Assembly (NCBI GenBank): GCA_023231475.1
Contig: JALJEE010002733.1
Location: 146,798-210,797 of the forward strand
Direction: 5' to 3'
From: Seison nebaliae
Taxonomy: Eukaryota; Rotifera; Pararotatoria; Seisonacea; Seisonidae
Length of the DNA stretch: 64,000 nt
Part shown: positions 1 to 13,884 of the stretch, one piece after another
Position numbering within the stretch: the first letter of the stretch is position 1
Layout: each line of letters begins with the position of its first letter
The notes under the pieces: generated by a model
Seen by the model: the letters and a program-made list of their open reading frames with translations, nothing else
Told to the model about the DNA's origin: nothing
The model's database searches: none
Program-made: the position numbers and the translations under genes

Positions 1-1522
1 AAATAATCGGAAATTTGTTTGAATTGTGATCCTAATTTGACGACGGGAATTGAAGGATAACTCCGTTTCTCATTCATTTTCAAATGACCATGTTCATCCA
101 TTCGATAAAGATTTGACATGACAACTAACAAGTCGCTCGTAGTTTTTACGGGAAGAAAACGACTTCGAGGTACATTGATGCCTCTTGCATTTTTGAATGA
201 TTTTATTGCTGCTCCAATAGCCATCTCCAATTGGATGATATTACGACCATCACCTGTTGTTTTCGGATTAACAATGACTTCCATATCTAATTGATTATTC
301 TCAATTCTTGTTTTGATCGCTTTTAGATTAATCCACAAATTATTCGTATTGAAAATTCTGAAATAAATTATTAAATTAATGAGAAAGAAGAAAGAGAAAA
401 GAACTTAAATTTGGATACTGATTTAAATTCGTCAACTTTGTCGGAAGGAACTTGGGCGATTTCCAATAGACGTAACTTATTTTCATATTTGATCAAAGTT
501 CCACCTTTCACATCCGATCGTGTCTTATTTGTGACTTCCATGACAAATTCTGGTTTATTCTCATCATCATTATCAACAAGCCATTGTAAGATTTTCATAT
601 CAACAGTCGCTCCGAGATTATCGATATTTGAAACGAAAACATATTCTCGTCCATTTTCCATTAAACAATCCAACAATTTCGAATCGTTAAGTGATTGATA
701 TAAATCGCCATGACCTGGTGGATACCACCATTCTTTATTCCGTTCATCATTATGTCCAATCAAACTCGTTTGTAATGGATTTCGTTTTTTCTGGTGGATT
801 TTGAAAGAATCCGTTTGACGGTTCGTTTCAGCATTCGCTGCAATTGGCAAACCGTTTTCTTTATCGATTCTTGGGAAACGAGATTGTTCGAATGTGAAAA
901 TTCTCGTTCGATAATGTTGATATTTCATCAAAACGGTTTGTGTATCGGCATCCGTATAGAAGGAATTCATAAGAATTAATGGCACATCAGAATCATATTT
1001 ATGATTCAATTGTTCCAATTGTTTCATTGTAATATCGAGAAATGTCAAACCGTCACGTACATTAATGATACTTTTCGGTCCTGTACATCCCATCGATGTA
1101 CCCAGACCACCATTCAATTTAATTACAGCTAATTTACTCAATCGTCGTTGAATATTTGCCGTATCATTCAAATCAATTTCACCAATCGATGAATATGGTA
1201 CGAATTCTTCATCTTTAACCAATTCGATTTTATCCCAATTAATACAAGCCGTATCGGATTGTAACCATCTTTTATATAATCTTTCAAATTGAATCATTTC
1301 TTTTCGCACCATCCGATAACGGAAAGATTCATCCTCTTTTCCTTCATTCGCTTTTTTCAATTCATCTAACATCGAATTCAATCGAATTATTAACCGACTA
1401 TTCGCATTCTTTCGCTCTATCTGCATATCTCCACAATCTTTATCCACGACGATTCCATGACGATCAGCGTCCAACAGATCGTTGTCGGACACTTCCGTTA
1501 AATTCAACGCTACTGTTGTCAT
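1..1522 (-). CDS. UGP2: UTP-glucose-1-phosphate uridylyltransferase, 3' end cut by window edge
   Basis: Cytosolic enzyme that makes UDP-glucose from UTP and glucose-1-phosphate for glycogen, glycoprotein and glycolipid synthesis. Two exons are visible on the minus strand: 1522-405 and 357-1, separated by a 47-base intron (404-358) that begins GTTCTT and ends CAG. The nucleotide loop LNGGLGTSMGCTGPKS lies at about residues 136-151, followed by QSRFPRID, WYPPGHGDLYQSL and NIDNLGATVD, all family signatures. After the splice the protein continues KIFNTNNLWINLKAI and then NVPRSRFLPVKTTSDLL, as in animal UGP2. The ATG at 1522 is the first in-frame methionine. The C-terminal beta-helix and oligomerisation region lie off the window. 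The gene diverges from the MFSD2 gene across a 4-kb spacer. Identity is clear; only completeness is limited. Confidence 0.97.
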
Positions 1523-4500
1523 TAACAATGTCTATATAAGAGAAGTGAAAAAAAAAATATGGGAATATTATTTTATGGAGGAGATGAGTGAAGGAGATGT
1601 CGAGAAGGAATGACATCAATAGAAACATTTAAAAAATTAGTTCGAATGTAAAGAAAAATAATTTTATTCTTTTGTCAGAGCAGCCGTTAGAAATAATTGA
1701 GCAAAAATTTTCCGAAACACATTCTCCCACTATCGTTATCTGACATGTGAGAGAGAAAGATTCTCATTGAATGTTTAAAAAAAGAAAAAGAAAAAATAAT
1801 AAATTTTTCAAATTACATACCGGAAACAATTTGATAGGAAAATTATTTTATGAAGTTTGTGCGCACAGGAAACTAATGTATGAGTTTAGCGTTTTCCAAT
1901 TAATTTCTTATTAAATTAATTCTCTAAGCATATAAAGTATGTAACCTCTGTCATTTGAAGTGAACTTATTTAAAAGAGGTCGAATGAGAAGAAGTAAATC
2001 GAACGTCTATAAAAGATTAAATGGACAAATGAGAAAACGAATGAAATTTAAATGGACAAATGGGAAATCGAATGAAATTTAAATGGACAAATAGGAAATC
2101 GAATGAAATTTAAATGGACAAATGGGAAATCGTATGAAATGATAATGGATAAATGGGAAATGAAAGGGGAAAATGCATTTATGGATCTCTCAAAACATCT
2201 CTCAAAAAATAATGGTAAGATTACATTACTGAATGGCGTTATTAATAATATATTTGTAAATTCATATAATCTAAAAATCGATTTAACGTCTAAAAAATGT
2301 GGAGATTCTCCACTGGAGAAGTTCAAGAGATTATTCAACATATGTTGAATCGATCGATAAAAAGATGTTATATCTTTGTTAAATAATATTATGTTTATTT
2401 GAATTATTATAGTCGCAATTTCCGAATTTTTTCTTTTTCTTTAAAAAAAACAATATCACTCGTTCGTATATATGTTTAGTCGATTCATATAATATTGAAT
2501 AGAATACGATAAAATGGAGATAACTTGAAAATTTTTTCAATTAACAATGTTTGAAAAAGATGAAAATATTGTATTGTATTTCATAATAACTATTGAAAAT
2601 GCCGGAAAAACAGAAAATAATTGTGTTTTTAGTATTTTTATAAAAGAGTTCACTCGTCAAAAAAGAAATGATAGATCTGTCCATTTTTCTTTACGTAGAA
2701 GAAGAGTTGATAAGAGAGTAGACTTGTCTCCTATTCAATTGTACGAACGCTATAATTTTATACTTGCTCTAATTCAATTCGATTAAATTGAGAAAGTTCA
2801 AATTTAGAAATGAAGACTAAAACATGTAATTCTTGTACGTTTAACAACATTATAGAAACGGTGAGATTTTGCTAGAAATAGTTGAATTTAATTCGTTCGC
2901 ACAATTGATAAATTGACGAAAAATTTATAAGAAGGAGAGGATCATATATGGACGAAGATGAGTCGTGTTTTGGTAGTGTCAATATTTTAATGTCATTAAA
3001 CCTGTGTGGGAAACTTTTTATCTTTTTCTTTCATATAATATTTCTTTTTCATTTTTACGAACTTCTTCGCAAAACTTCTCACAATATCAGTTAATACACT
3101 GTGTCTAATACATGTTATCTACGACGTAGATACTTAATCATATAAGATATTCTCAATAAATTATACGTATTACATTATAATAAATAAATTAGAATTCATT
3201 GTTAAATTATGAGCTTTCATGCTTCCATTAATGATCTTATACTCACTTCCTCTCATATAACTGTCATAAAGTCAACACTTTATCTCTGACGTATAATATA
3301 TGTATTCTATACGAGACAAAAATGAGAAAAATAATTAAGAGAATAAATTGATCGACAATTAATAATCGTTAACAAAAGAATAACCAAAATCAGTACATCA
3401 ACAAAAAGAGTTTGATACTCAAAAAAAATTTTAATCTCACAATTCTTCTCAATGAATCTATTTTTTTTTAAAGATTCTTATTAACATTGCTCAGTCTTAA
3501 TAATGTGTAAATGGTGTGAATAAATGAGATAAAAAGTAGGAAACTCTAACGACATTGAATGGGACGATTCTTTCACATAAGAAAATAAATGATGGAAAAA
3601 CTTTTATTTTCTGATATGATCTCATTGAAACTTCTCCATTTATATAATTCTTCTTCTTACAAGAAATAATTGATTCATATCGGAAGATGAAAAAAGATGG
3701 TGAGCTATCAGCAGATCGGATTATGGTACAGAGAATTATGCATTTTTCTGCTTACAATCACATACTGATGATTCAACAATTCATTCAGCAACAACTTTTT
3801 TTTCCCATTTCTCAAAATCTCTTCACTAATGTAAGTTTTTAGCCGAAAATAATTTTCCCATTATTCTTTTAACATTCTCATTATTCGTCTCTACTCCATG
3901 TGAAGTTGAAGGGAAAATGTAGTTTCAAATTTCAATACAATAACTTGTGTATAAACATCATTAAAAAATTGTTTTCAGCTGATGATTTAACAAATTTAAG
4001 AAGATCATTATCTCTTGTTATGAGGACATGAAATTTTATTTCGTTTTCAATAAACAAAATCAAATTTCATTAATACAGAGAATAAATGATATTCAAACGA
4101 ATCGAATACTATTAGAGTAAAATTTAATTTCCATAAAATCTCGTAATATGATCGTATTACGACACATGATGAATAAATCTCATTGAAAAAACGATTAAAT
4201 ATTTTGAATGGACATTTAATAATTTTAACTGAGAGAAGACGTTGATGAAATTATTTTGAATGAATATTTGATCGGGAGGAAAGGAAAACTAAAATTTCCC
4301 TCCCGAAAATTTACCATTTCTCTCAATTTAGAAATGAATGGAAGAAATGTTAGACAGCTGCCAAATAAATAAATTTCAAGTGAAAAATTTTCGATAAATA
4401 TGAAAAGAATTTATTTAGAAGAATATTTAAATTATTTAACATCCATTTGTTGAATAATAAACTACTGTGAAAATGAGATTTTGGGTACATATCTAATTGT

Positions 4501-5637
4501 TTCGAACAAACTGATCAATCTCTTTTGTTTTTCTCCCGCGAAAAGTATAATTCAAATCAATGTAGATAAAAGAAGTACATTTGAGAACGATTATTTATTA
4601 TATATATTATTAATATTTTTTTTAAAAATTATTTTAAGAGCAATTTCAAAAATTAAAATGAAAACAACTTTTTGGTCGTTCCCTTATAAGTAATTTTGAT
4701 ATTCGAAAGGAAATGAATTCTCAACGATTTTCTCAAATAATTCCTGAGAATTTTAAGTGGAGGACAAAAGAAAATATTCAAAAAATTTTTAAACATACTA
4801 GATTTGCGCTTTTTAGGGAAATGTAAAATATTAAATTGAATAACTTAAATTATTCACTATGTTTATTGCATTACATTTGTAAGAAAGAAAATTGAAAAAT
4901 TAATTCATTTTTTAATAGGAATCGAAAAGTTAATAAACAGATTTGGGTGTTATTGATTTTTGTTTAGGAATTACATCAGAACGAATTGACGTGGTAGGAG
5001 GAAAGAAGATGTAAATGGGAATTAGAGTCGAATTATAAATGAAAAGGAAAGGAAAAAAATTGGAATTGTTAGGTAGAATCGAATAAACGAAATGAAAAAA
5101 AAAATTTGACGGTTAATTAACAATAGATAAGAATTGGTATTGATTTTGTTGTTGTTTGGAAGTAGAAATGATGCAATTAGTTTTTTTCATTTCTATTTTA
5201 GTGAATTTCAATTCGATTACTCGTTTGATATTATAGGAGGGAAGTAACAAAGTTTAGCAGATGTCAAATAGAAGTTTATTTTTGTTCGATTTTTAAAGGA
5301 ATTGAAGGACATGTTGCTCAATTTCCATATTATTTTCTCCATTTTTTTACTCTGTTCCACTTGTATAATTTCTCGAATGAACCTGCTATTTTATAAGTTT
5401 TGACAATTTTATTAATCGCCATAGGAAAGAAAGAAGTAAAGGAAAAAAAGTAACGGAAAACGAAAAAAAAACTTGTTATAAACATCCTTTTCGATTTGAC
5501 TGTTCCTTGAAAAGAAAGATATTTTCTTAATAATTTTTTGGGTTAATAATCCTTTTTCTCAAATCCCAATTACCAAATAATTTCATACCTCTTCACATAT
5601 CCTCCGTTTCTGTTCATATTAACCATTAATCATCCAT
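1523..5637. other. Intergenic spacer between divergent UGP2 and MFSD2
   Basis: AT-rich sequence with many homopolymer runs. It holds the tandem repeat at 2018-2165 and short chance reading frames, for example one of 79 codons at 2547-2786 that resembles nothing I know. I see no exon chain, tRNA or other RNA gene. Being between two gene starts, it should contain both promoters, but no clear TATA element stands out. Confidence 0.6.
2018..2165. repeat. 31-bp tandem repeat, four good copies plus a decayed fifth
   Basis: The unit begins TAAATGGACAAATGGGAAAT and continues CGAATGAAATT. Copies start at about 2018, 2049, 2080 and 2111, and a diverged copy runs from 2142. The 31-base period is not a multiple of three, so the reading frames through it are not protein repeats. 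Confidence 0.9.
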
Positions 5638-7804
5638 ATGGAAATCGATGAAAAATCTGTACATTGTAGAATGGTTGTGGAAATCGATGGTATGAGCGAT
5701 GGCAATGTTTAGTTGTTTTTTACATTAATCCCCATTCCTTCTTTCATTCGAGTTTAGCAAGAGGAGAATAATGATGACAAGTGGCCATATGAAGAGAAAG
5801 TGAAGGGAAATGATCATGTAAAAATTTATGAAATGATTCTCTATGGGATCGGTGGACTACCTTATGAGTTATGTGCTAATGCAATCGGATTTTATATTAC
5901 AGCATTCCTCTTGGAAGTAGCTCAAGTTTAGTTAAAATTTCTTAACATTCTTCTACATATTCAATGAATTAGATTCGTGCAGTTTATGCATCAGCTGTAG
6001 TTTTTGCGGCTAAGGTATTTGACGCCATAACTGATCCTTTAACTGGAATGTGCGTTAGTGCTACCAATTCGAAATATGGTCGAACGAAACCTTGGTTGGT
6101 ATTTAAATGATGAATGAATAAAATAAAAATTTTGTGGTTTTTTTCAGGGTACTCGGTTCGACGATACCTGCCATCTTCTGCTATTTGGGTCTTTGGTATG
6201 TTCCCGACGGTTGGTCTCAACACAGCAAAGTCATGTACTATATTTTTTTCAATTGTGCGTTTGGTTTATTCTTATCAGTTTGTAAATATTTGTTTGTCTC
6301 ATGAGAATTGTGGTAATTTATTAATTTTCTAGTTATTACATGTACCTTACACTACAATGGTGATGTACGTTACTAATAATAGTACTTTACGAGACCGATT
6401 GACAGCATTCAGTTTTATTAAATTTCCTTCTTCTTGATAAATTCATTCACGTGTAATAGGAATGATCTTCGAAGCATTTGGTATACTTGCTTCTGTTGTT
6501 ACACAAGGTCTCATCATCCGAATGAGTGGTGGGTCGTTGGGAGAATGCGATACAGATGGAAATACCACAACAAACTCATTAGAAAAGACAGTTCTTTTTT
6601 GAAATTATATTCTTCCATTTCTTCTTATTCTACATAGAAAAAAGGATATATTTATGCTGCTATTTTTATGGGAACGATGTATTTCATCTGTGTGATTTGT
6701 ATCACTTTAGGTGTCAAAGAACGAATCCGTTAGACATCTAATTCCAATCATTACAATCATTTCAAACTCTTCTTAGGAACGGCTAAACATCACATCTCTC
6801 AAATTGGACGATCAGTTAAACTGGTTTTATCACATCGACCTTACCAAATATTAGTAGGAGCTTATGTCATGTCATGTTTGTCCATTCAAACCGTTCAAGG
6901 ATGTTTAATTCTTTATTGTAAATACGTTCTCCACGCGGAGAAACATTTCGATTTCATTTGTATCACATTAATCGTTATACATTCTCCCCTTCCACTATCT
7001 AAATTCTATTCAATATTTTCAGGCTTCTGCCGTCGTTTCACAACCGTTATGGTATTATTTGATGGGTAGAATTGGTAAGAAGCCGTTATGGATGATGGGT
7101 TGTGTCGTTAGTACATTTCCCCAATTTATATTTTCTTCAAATCGAAACATATTTTTAAATTATTTGAAAATTTTAAATTTCCACTCAAATTTTTATTAGT
7201 TTTTGTTTCCATCATACGAAAATTTTCGAGAAAATACATCGAGATGAATTGAAACGATTTAAGAAAAGTAGAAATGATTGTATTTGTATATTATTTGTAG
7301 GTGTTAGGACCATGTGCGATTGTTCTCTTTTATCTGGAGAATATATCGACAGCCTATGTCGTCTTCATAATAGCTGGAATGACCATTGGCATCAATTTTC
7401 TGGTTCCATGGAGTATGTTACCGGATGTGCTTGATAATTTCGTTTTCAAATACGAAGAAAGGCATGATCCAATATTCTACTCATTTTTCGTTTTTATTAC
7501 AAAATTCTCAGCTGGTATCGCATTAGCTGTCTCACAATTGGTCTTAGAGTTTGATTTGAAATTAATTTTGGGAAACAGTAATAATTTCTTTCATAGATAT
7601 GTAGGGAAATATGAAGCTGGCCGTTGTGAACAGCCGCCAACCGTTGGGAAAACATTAAGGTACATTGTTGTACCGGGTCCATTTATATTTAATTTAATTT
7701 GTATCATCTTCCTCTGGAGATACCCATTAACTTCCAGTTATATGAAGAAGGTAAATAATAAAGTCAGAGATATCCCACAGTTACCTGTCATTCTCTCTTC
7801 TTAA
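5638..7804 (+). CDS. MFSD2: MFSD2-type sodium-dependent lysophospholipid symporter
   Basis: Major-facilitator protein of the MFSD2A/B branch, which in vertebrates imports lysophosphatidylcholine (2A) or exports sphingosine-1-phosphate (2B) at the plasma membrane. Eleven exons: 5638-5706, 5758-5925, 5973-6094, 6148-6277, 6333-6411, 6460-6590, 6638-6728, 6777-6973, 7023-7106, 7301-7548, 7597-7804. They give 508 residues, close to the usual 530. Diagnostic stretches are YGIGGLPYELCANAIGF, FDAITDPLTGMCVS, the helix-4 segment LLHVPYTTMVMYV and LVPWSMLPDVLDNF, all matching MFSD2 positions. An in-frame stop upstream (5620-5622) supports the ATG at 5638. The 48-base intron at 7549-7596 has no stop and is a multiple of three; removing it restores the family alignment (LVLEYVGKYEAGRCEQPP). 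Substrate cannot be read from the sequence. Confidence 0.95.
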
Positions 7805-7868
7805 TCGATTTATCCATCCATTCTCCCCAAATATGTCATGCAATTTATAGAAATCATGAAAATACCTC

Positions 7869-7874
7869 AATAAA
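7869..7874 (+). terminator. Polyadenylation signal AATAAA of the MFSD2 gene
   Basis: Canonical AATAAA 65 bases after the MFSD2 stop codon, the usual position for 3' end formation in a compact genome. No competing signal lies closer to the stop. Confidence 0.6.
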
Positions 7875-8520
7875 AGATTACATTTACAACACTTTTACTT
7901 GAAAGAGAAAATGGGTCGGAAATAGCCGATAATTATTTGATCAAAACTTTCCAACATTCAAACCATCCAAACTCAATCATCAAGTCTATTTTTGAAAGGC
8001 AACTATTTTTTATTATTTATTCTTAATAAACATCGATAAAATCAACTCAATTTTTCTATTTGTGTAATGTTCTCAACGTGATTTAAAGAAAAACAGAATC
8101 ATCCTAATCTTTTAAAAACCATCTAAACCAAATTGCATTAAACTATTCCTAATTCAATTCCTGATTCTCCTGATATTCTCAATTCAATATCATCAATTCG
8201 GATATTTAAATTTGTCATAAACGTTAGATTCTAACAACATTTACATAGTAACTCCAATTTAATTGTTTTGAAGCGATTTGATGGGTACAATTTATTCACA
8301 CATAAAATAAAACACAAGAGAGATACGAAAAATGGGAAAAACGAGAGTTTGAACTGATACAGGTGGAAAGAACAGATAAATCATATCGATAGAACGTGAG
8401 GTGGTTTTATATATACATTTCGTGGGAAAACAATTAAAGCGATACTTAATATCTCGTTCAACAAACATTATCCGAGTGACATCTGACCGTAAAGTTAAGT
8501 AATCTAAGGTTTAATTTGAT

Positions 8521-9032
8521 AATGCCAGCTCGCTCATTGTTTTCGATTGCCTGATGGCTTGATTTTTGTGCTTATTATAATATCTTGATCTAGATCTGGA
8601 CTTGAATGATTCTCAGGTATTGATGGAATTATAGGTAATGCTGGAAGAATGGACTCGTTTTCAAGAATTTTTTAGCTAATCTAAATCCGGCATGATCATT
8701 GAATTTATCGACAATCAAAATTGCTGATGTATCGACGTCTTGAATGAAACTGCCGTATGGACAATCCACTAGATTGATACCTTCAGAGAATCCCAGACAT
8801 CTCTTAAGTCTTCGTCCATCTTTGCCTCATCTGAGGGTTTAAATGAACTATTCAATCTGAACTAGTTATACCAGATTTGACCAAGTGAAGGATAACCAGG
8901 AAAAGGTTATGTAGGAAATGTTAAAATGGACGAACGAGATGAAGAAAGACATCTAACGTATAGAGGCAAAGCTGAATACGAAAGAAAGTATCAAGACCCT
9001 ATTGCAAATATCTGCGTTATCTTGTAAAATAT
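8521..9032. other. Patch of unusual composition in the MFSD2-POLA1 spacer; possible coding remnant
   Basis: The spacer 7805-9463 is ordinary AT-rich DNA except here, where base composition is more balanced. On the minus strand at about 8840-8645 there is an open stretch of roughly 65 codons with protein-like composition (for example DVDTSAILIVDKFNDHAG). It begins after a stop codon and has no clear start. On the plus strand an ATG at about 8927 opens a 33-codon frame. I recognise no family. It may be a decayed gene or transposon fragment. Confidence 0.3.
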
Positions 9033-9463
9033 GAATGGAACATTAACTTCGGGTCACAGCGTATATCATTTTCAAAACTCAAATTTTTACTTTTATTATT
9101 TATCTTATGAATATTTTATCATCGTTTCTTTCAACCTTAAACGATCGTTACATAGTTTCTAGTATTGTACAGTAGGGCTATTATTGTCTTCAAAAAACCA
9201 GTTTTATTAAAATTATCAAGTTTTCAACATTTTAGTTTTCCTGTTTTGACAATTTCCTAATGATAAATGAGGTTAAATAAATTAATATTAAATAAATTGA
9301 CATATTATATCTGTTAGATGTAAGAAGCTGAAATTTTAGATAGAATAATTTGAATGATGAGGAAATTTGTGAGAGAAAAGGATTTAAATAAAGAAAACTT
9401 TGTAATATTATAAACGTTTAAGCTTAGATCAAAAATATACGGAACTATTAGTTTAAGTGAAGA

Positions 9464-12400
9464 ATGAGTCGAAGAGATGCTGAAGCACGTCGCGCCCAAG
9501 CGTTAGATCAATTATTAAATACAAAAAAATCGGAACGTTCAGAAATTGATGCATTAAAAGAGAAAGAGGACGATGTCGATGATGATATGTATGATTATAT
9601 TTCCGAAGATGAATTCGATCCCGAACAACATGTTGAATGGAAGGAAGCATTGAAAGAGGATTTCGAAGATGAAATCAATTCGTCAAAACAGAATAATAAA
9701 TCATTAAAGAATGATAGAAAACGGAAACGAGAAGAGAAGAAATTGAAGAAGTTGAAACAAGCGAAAACATTCTCTTCTTCATTGTTCGTTCAAAATTGTT
9801 GTGAAGAGATTGAGAGAGATGAAGAAGATGAAGAGGAGGAAGAAAAGGAAGAGAAATCGAATCAATTAGATATTCGAGATTTTGGTGAGAAGAAGAATTC
9901 GAATGTATCAATTATGGATAAGTTGACGAATATTTATGAGAAACAAATGGAAAAGAAACGTCAACAGAAGATGGAAATGAAACAGAAATTGATGTCACCA
10001 GGAGATACAGATGAGATTTTAGCAGATTTATTAGCGAATAAAAACGAGTATATTAAAGAAGAAGAAGAAGAAGAAGAAGAAGAATCGAAAAAAGAGGAGG
10101 AGGAGGAAGATGATGATTTCGATTTTCTTAATGATAATACTCAAATGAATGTGATAGAGAATGAGAAGAAGGAGAAGAAATATGAATCGATTCAAGAAAA
10201 GAATATAAAGATAGAGATAAATGAAGAAGAAGATGATGATTTCGATTTCGCTGATGGAGAAGAATTGTATGATGATAAAAAGAAGAAAATTTTCATTTTT
10301 GAAATTTATGAAGAGAATTCAAAATTATATTTAATCGGCAAATTGAATCGAACCAACGAGAGTTGTTGCATTGTTGTGAATGGAATGTATCGTGAAGTTC
10401 TCTTTGAGAATGATGGAAATCGAAATTTCGATATGATGAAACAAGAAATTATCGATCATAATCAATTAGATGATATGATAATGAAATGGAGAATTGTTGA
10501 ACGTAGAGACGTAATGAAAAACGGGAGAAACAATTCATATTTGCAACTTTATTTCAAATCAGATCGATTATTGAGACGTTTAAAAGAGTTGAATTGGAAG
10601 GAGACGATTCATTATCTTCATCGGTCGATGGTGGAGGAGTTTATCTTACAATTCAATATGTATGGTCCTTCTTGGATAGAGATTGAGAATTTTGAAGAAA
10701 AATTATCTCCCAACACATTTATTTCATGGACGAATCATGAATATGTTATTAATTTAGAAGATGGTCAATTTTCTATGAGAAATCATATGAAATTATTGAA
10801 TAATTATCAACTCGTTCCACAATTCAAATTAGCTTCGATTCATTTGGGTGAATTGGACGAGAATATTGTCAGTCTTTCCATTGTCTATCATTCTAATTGG
10901 AAGATCGATCAAGAGAATGACGAGAAATCAGAACGAAATAATTTGACATTTATCACCAACCGAATGTTGCCCAATGAAGAATTGCCAAAGAACTTTTCCG
11001 AAATGTTACGAGAATGTGAGAAAAGTCGTGGAATTAAAATTAATTTATGTCGATCCGAATCTGATTTACTTCGATGTTTTCTCGATTTTCTTAATGAAAA
11101 AGATATCGATATAATCGTCGGTTATGATTTATTGGAGAATCAAATGAAATTATTAAGTAAACGATTGAAATTACATTTCTCCAATCGAGTTCAATGGTCG
11201 AAAATTGGTCGAATTAAACGAACAGATATCAATTCCGTTTTATTTCCATTAAATGATGTCATATCGATCGGACGATTACAATTAGATATAAAATCATCAT
11301 CTAAAGAATTAATACAAAAATTGACGAGTTTCGATTTCTCTTCGATCGTCAAATCGACACTCTCTATCAATTTTCAGTTGATGAATGTTGATCGATTGAA
11401 AAATAGAAATGTCTTTCCAATTTGTATGAGTCAAATTCGGAAATGTCTTCTCCAAATTCAAGTTTCTAATCAATTATTGATTTGTCCGTTGATGTATGAG
11501 ATTACGAAGATTGTTGGAAATCGATTTTGTCGGACATTAATCGGTGGTCGTGCTGAACGGAACGAATCATTATTATTACACGAATTCTTCCAAAGAGATT
11601 TCGTTTTACCATCTCCTATATCGAAATATTCGAATAAGAAACCCGTTATCGTCGACAATGAAGCGACATATACTGGTGGTTTGGTGTTGGAACCGAAAAT
11701 CGGTTTATATCGTCAAATGGTAATTCTCATCGATTTCAATTCACTTTATCCGAGTATTATTCGTGAATTTGACATTTGTTTCTCCACCATCAATTGGAGT
11801 GATTGGAAGAATGAGGAATGGAATGAGTTGTTGAATGAGAAGAATCGTTTAAATTATGAGAAACCGGTTTTGCCGAAATTGATGGAAAATTTAATTGAGA
11901 AACGGAAAGAAGTGAAAGAATTGATGAAGAATGAAGAGGGGGGAAAGAAGAATCAATTAGATGTAAAACAAAAAGCATTAAAATTGACAGCTAATTCCAT
12001 TTATGGTTGTTTGGGAATGATGACATCGAGATTTTATGCGAAACCATTAGCTGCATTGATAACGTGTAAAGGTCGTCAGATTTTGTTGAAAACGAAAAAT
12101 TTCTTAGAGAAAGAAATGAAAATTGAAGTTATTTATGGTGATACAGATTCATTGATGATTAATTCAAATACTCGATCAATAGACGAAGTAAGAAAGTTGA
12201 GTGAAAAATTAATTGAATGTGTAAATGAACAATATCAAATCCTGCAAATGGGAATTGATGGAATTTATGAACGTTTACTCCTTCTCAAAAAGAAGAAATA
12301 TGCAGCACTCTTATATGATGAGAATGGAAAGAATGAAATAGAATTGAAAGGAATTGATGTGGTTCGACGTGATTGGTGTGTCATAGCACGACAAATTGGA

Positions 12401-13884
12401 AAGGAAGTTATCCGATTTATTTTAACATCAACATCACCCGAAGAGACGAATGAAAATATTATAAATTATTTGAAAGAACAAAAGAAGAAAGTGGAAGATG
12501 ATGAAGTAAATATTAACCAATTCGTAATCAGTAAAATTCTTCATCGACATCCGGAGAAATATGTAGAAAAGAAATCGTTACCTCATGTCAATGCTGCTTT
12601 ATATCACAATGAATATTTCCATTTGAATCGTATCAATTGTGAACGGTTTAAAGGAAATGATACCGTCAATTATGTCGTTTGTTCAAATGAAGAAAATTCT
12701 TCAAAAAATTATCCAGAACGATCATATACTCTCCAACAATTCGAACATCAATTCAAATCAAAAAAGAAGTTGATAATTGATAAAATTTATTATATATCTC
12801 AACAAATCTTTCCAATCATTTCACGAATTGTCACTTCCATCGATTCGATCGATCTAGAAGAAATTTCATCCATTTTCAATATTTCCATTCCACATCATCA
12901 ATCCAAATTACAAAATAAATCATATGTGGGAAATTCAGTTTCGAATAATTTAAACAATTTATTGAACGGGAAGAAATCGCGAAAAATCTTCGATCGATTC
13001 TCCATCAATTGTCCAGAATGTCAAACGGAAAACTCTTCAACTCGTCTTATGGTTCGTCGACGATCCGATATCGATCCTCAAGTTAATCTTTTTCCATTTT
13101 CTTCCATCAAATTCTCTCAATTTCTAATTTTAGTTAATTTTCCTTTTCACCAAATGTGTTAATGGGGATTGTGGAAATAATTTTCTAAGTACAAATGGAA
13201 AGTTCATTGTCATTCAATTCCGCAAGTTCTTACAAGAACAATTTGAAAAATTAATTCAAATGAACTTCCGTTGTAATGATATCACTTGTAATCAATTGAC
13301 ATATGGAGAATGTTCGTGGTTGAAGGATAATAAGAAACTTCGTTGTTCCATTTGTAAAATTGGATATCTTGAGATCGATGTTGGATATTTCTCATTCTTA
13401 TTTTCTATATTTTATTTTAAGTATACGAAAACGGATTTTCATGCTCATTTGACGAAATTGAAAGAAATATTTTCATTAGAGAAATTAGTCGATTTCATCA
13501 ATTCGTCGATTAGCGAAATGAATATGTCGAAAGAGAATTTTAATAAACTACAAAAAGATGTAGTGGATGGTTTATATTTTTTTTTAATATGAATTTAATA
13601 TTGGAGATTTTTTCTTATTTTTAGCAATGCAATTATACAATAGTTTATCCAAGAACGTTAAAGAACAAATACCAATAATGAACAAGTTGAATGGGGTGGA
13701 ATGGAATGGAAATAAACTGGAGTTTGGAGAACGTTATGTGAATTTTTTAGAAATTTTAAACAAACAAATTGACAACTATCTGAAATGCATTCAGTTCGAG
13801 AATTTGAACTTAGGAGCATTAATTCACACTATTTACGGTGACAATCGTCTAATGAATGCACAACAACTTTCTATGTATTTATAA
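9464..13884 (+). CDS. POLA1: DNA polymerase alpha catalytic subunit
   Basis: Catalytic subunit of the primase-polymerase complex that starts every Okazaki fragment and the leading strand in the nucleus. Four exons (9464-13081, 13134-13379, 13422-13569, 13625-13884) give 1,423 residues, against about 1,460 in human. The acidic lysine-rich N-terminus contains EILADLLANK, resembling the AND-1/Ctf4-binding region. The B-family catalytic core follows: GRAERNESLLLHEFF, motif A DFNSLYPSII (from about residue 757), motif B KLTANSIYGCLG (about 840) and motif C YGDTDS (about 891-896), with both catalytic aspartates kept. The C-terminus holds cysteine pairs CPEC, CVNGDC, CNDITC and CSIC, the two metal modules that bind the B subunit. 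After the usual end there are about 60 extra residues. The 3.6-kb first exon in a gene family with many introns shows intron loss. Confidence 0.97.

Noticed and set aside
2048-2348. Overlapping reading frames on both strands at the 31-bp repeat
   Set aside because: They arise from the tandem repeat itself; the period is not a multiple of three and the translations are unrelated to any protein.
10050-10110. GAA/GAG-rich stretch as a microsatellite
   Set aside because: It lies in frame inside the acidic N-terminus of POLA1 and is coding low complexity.
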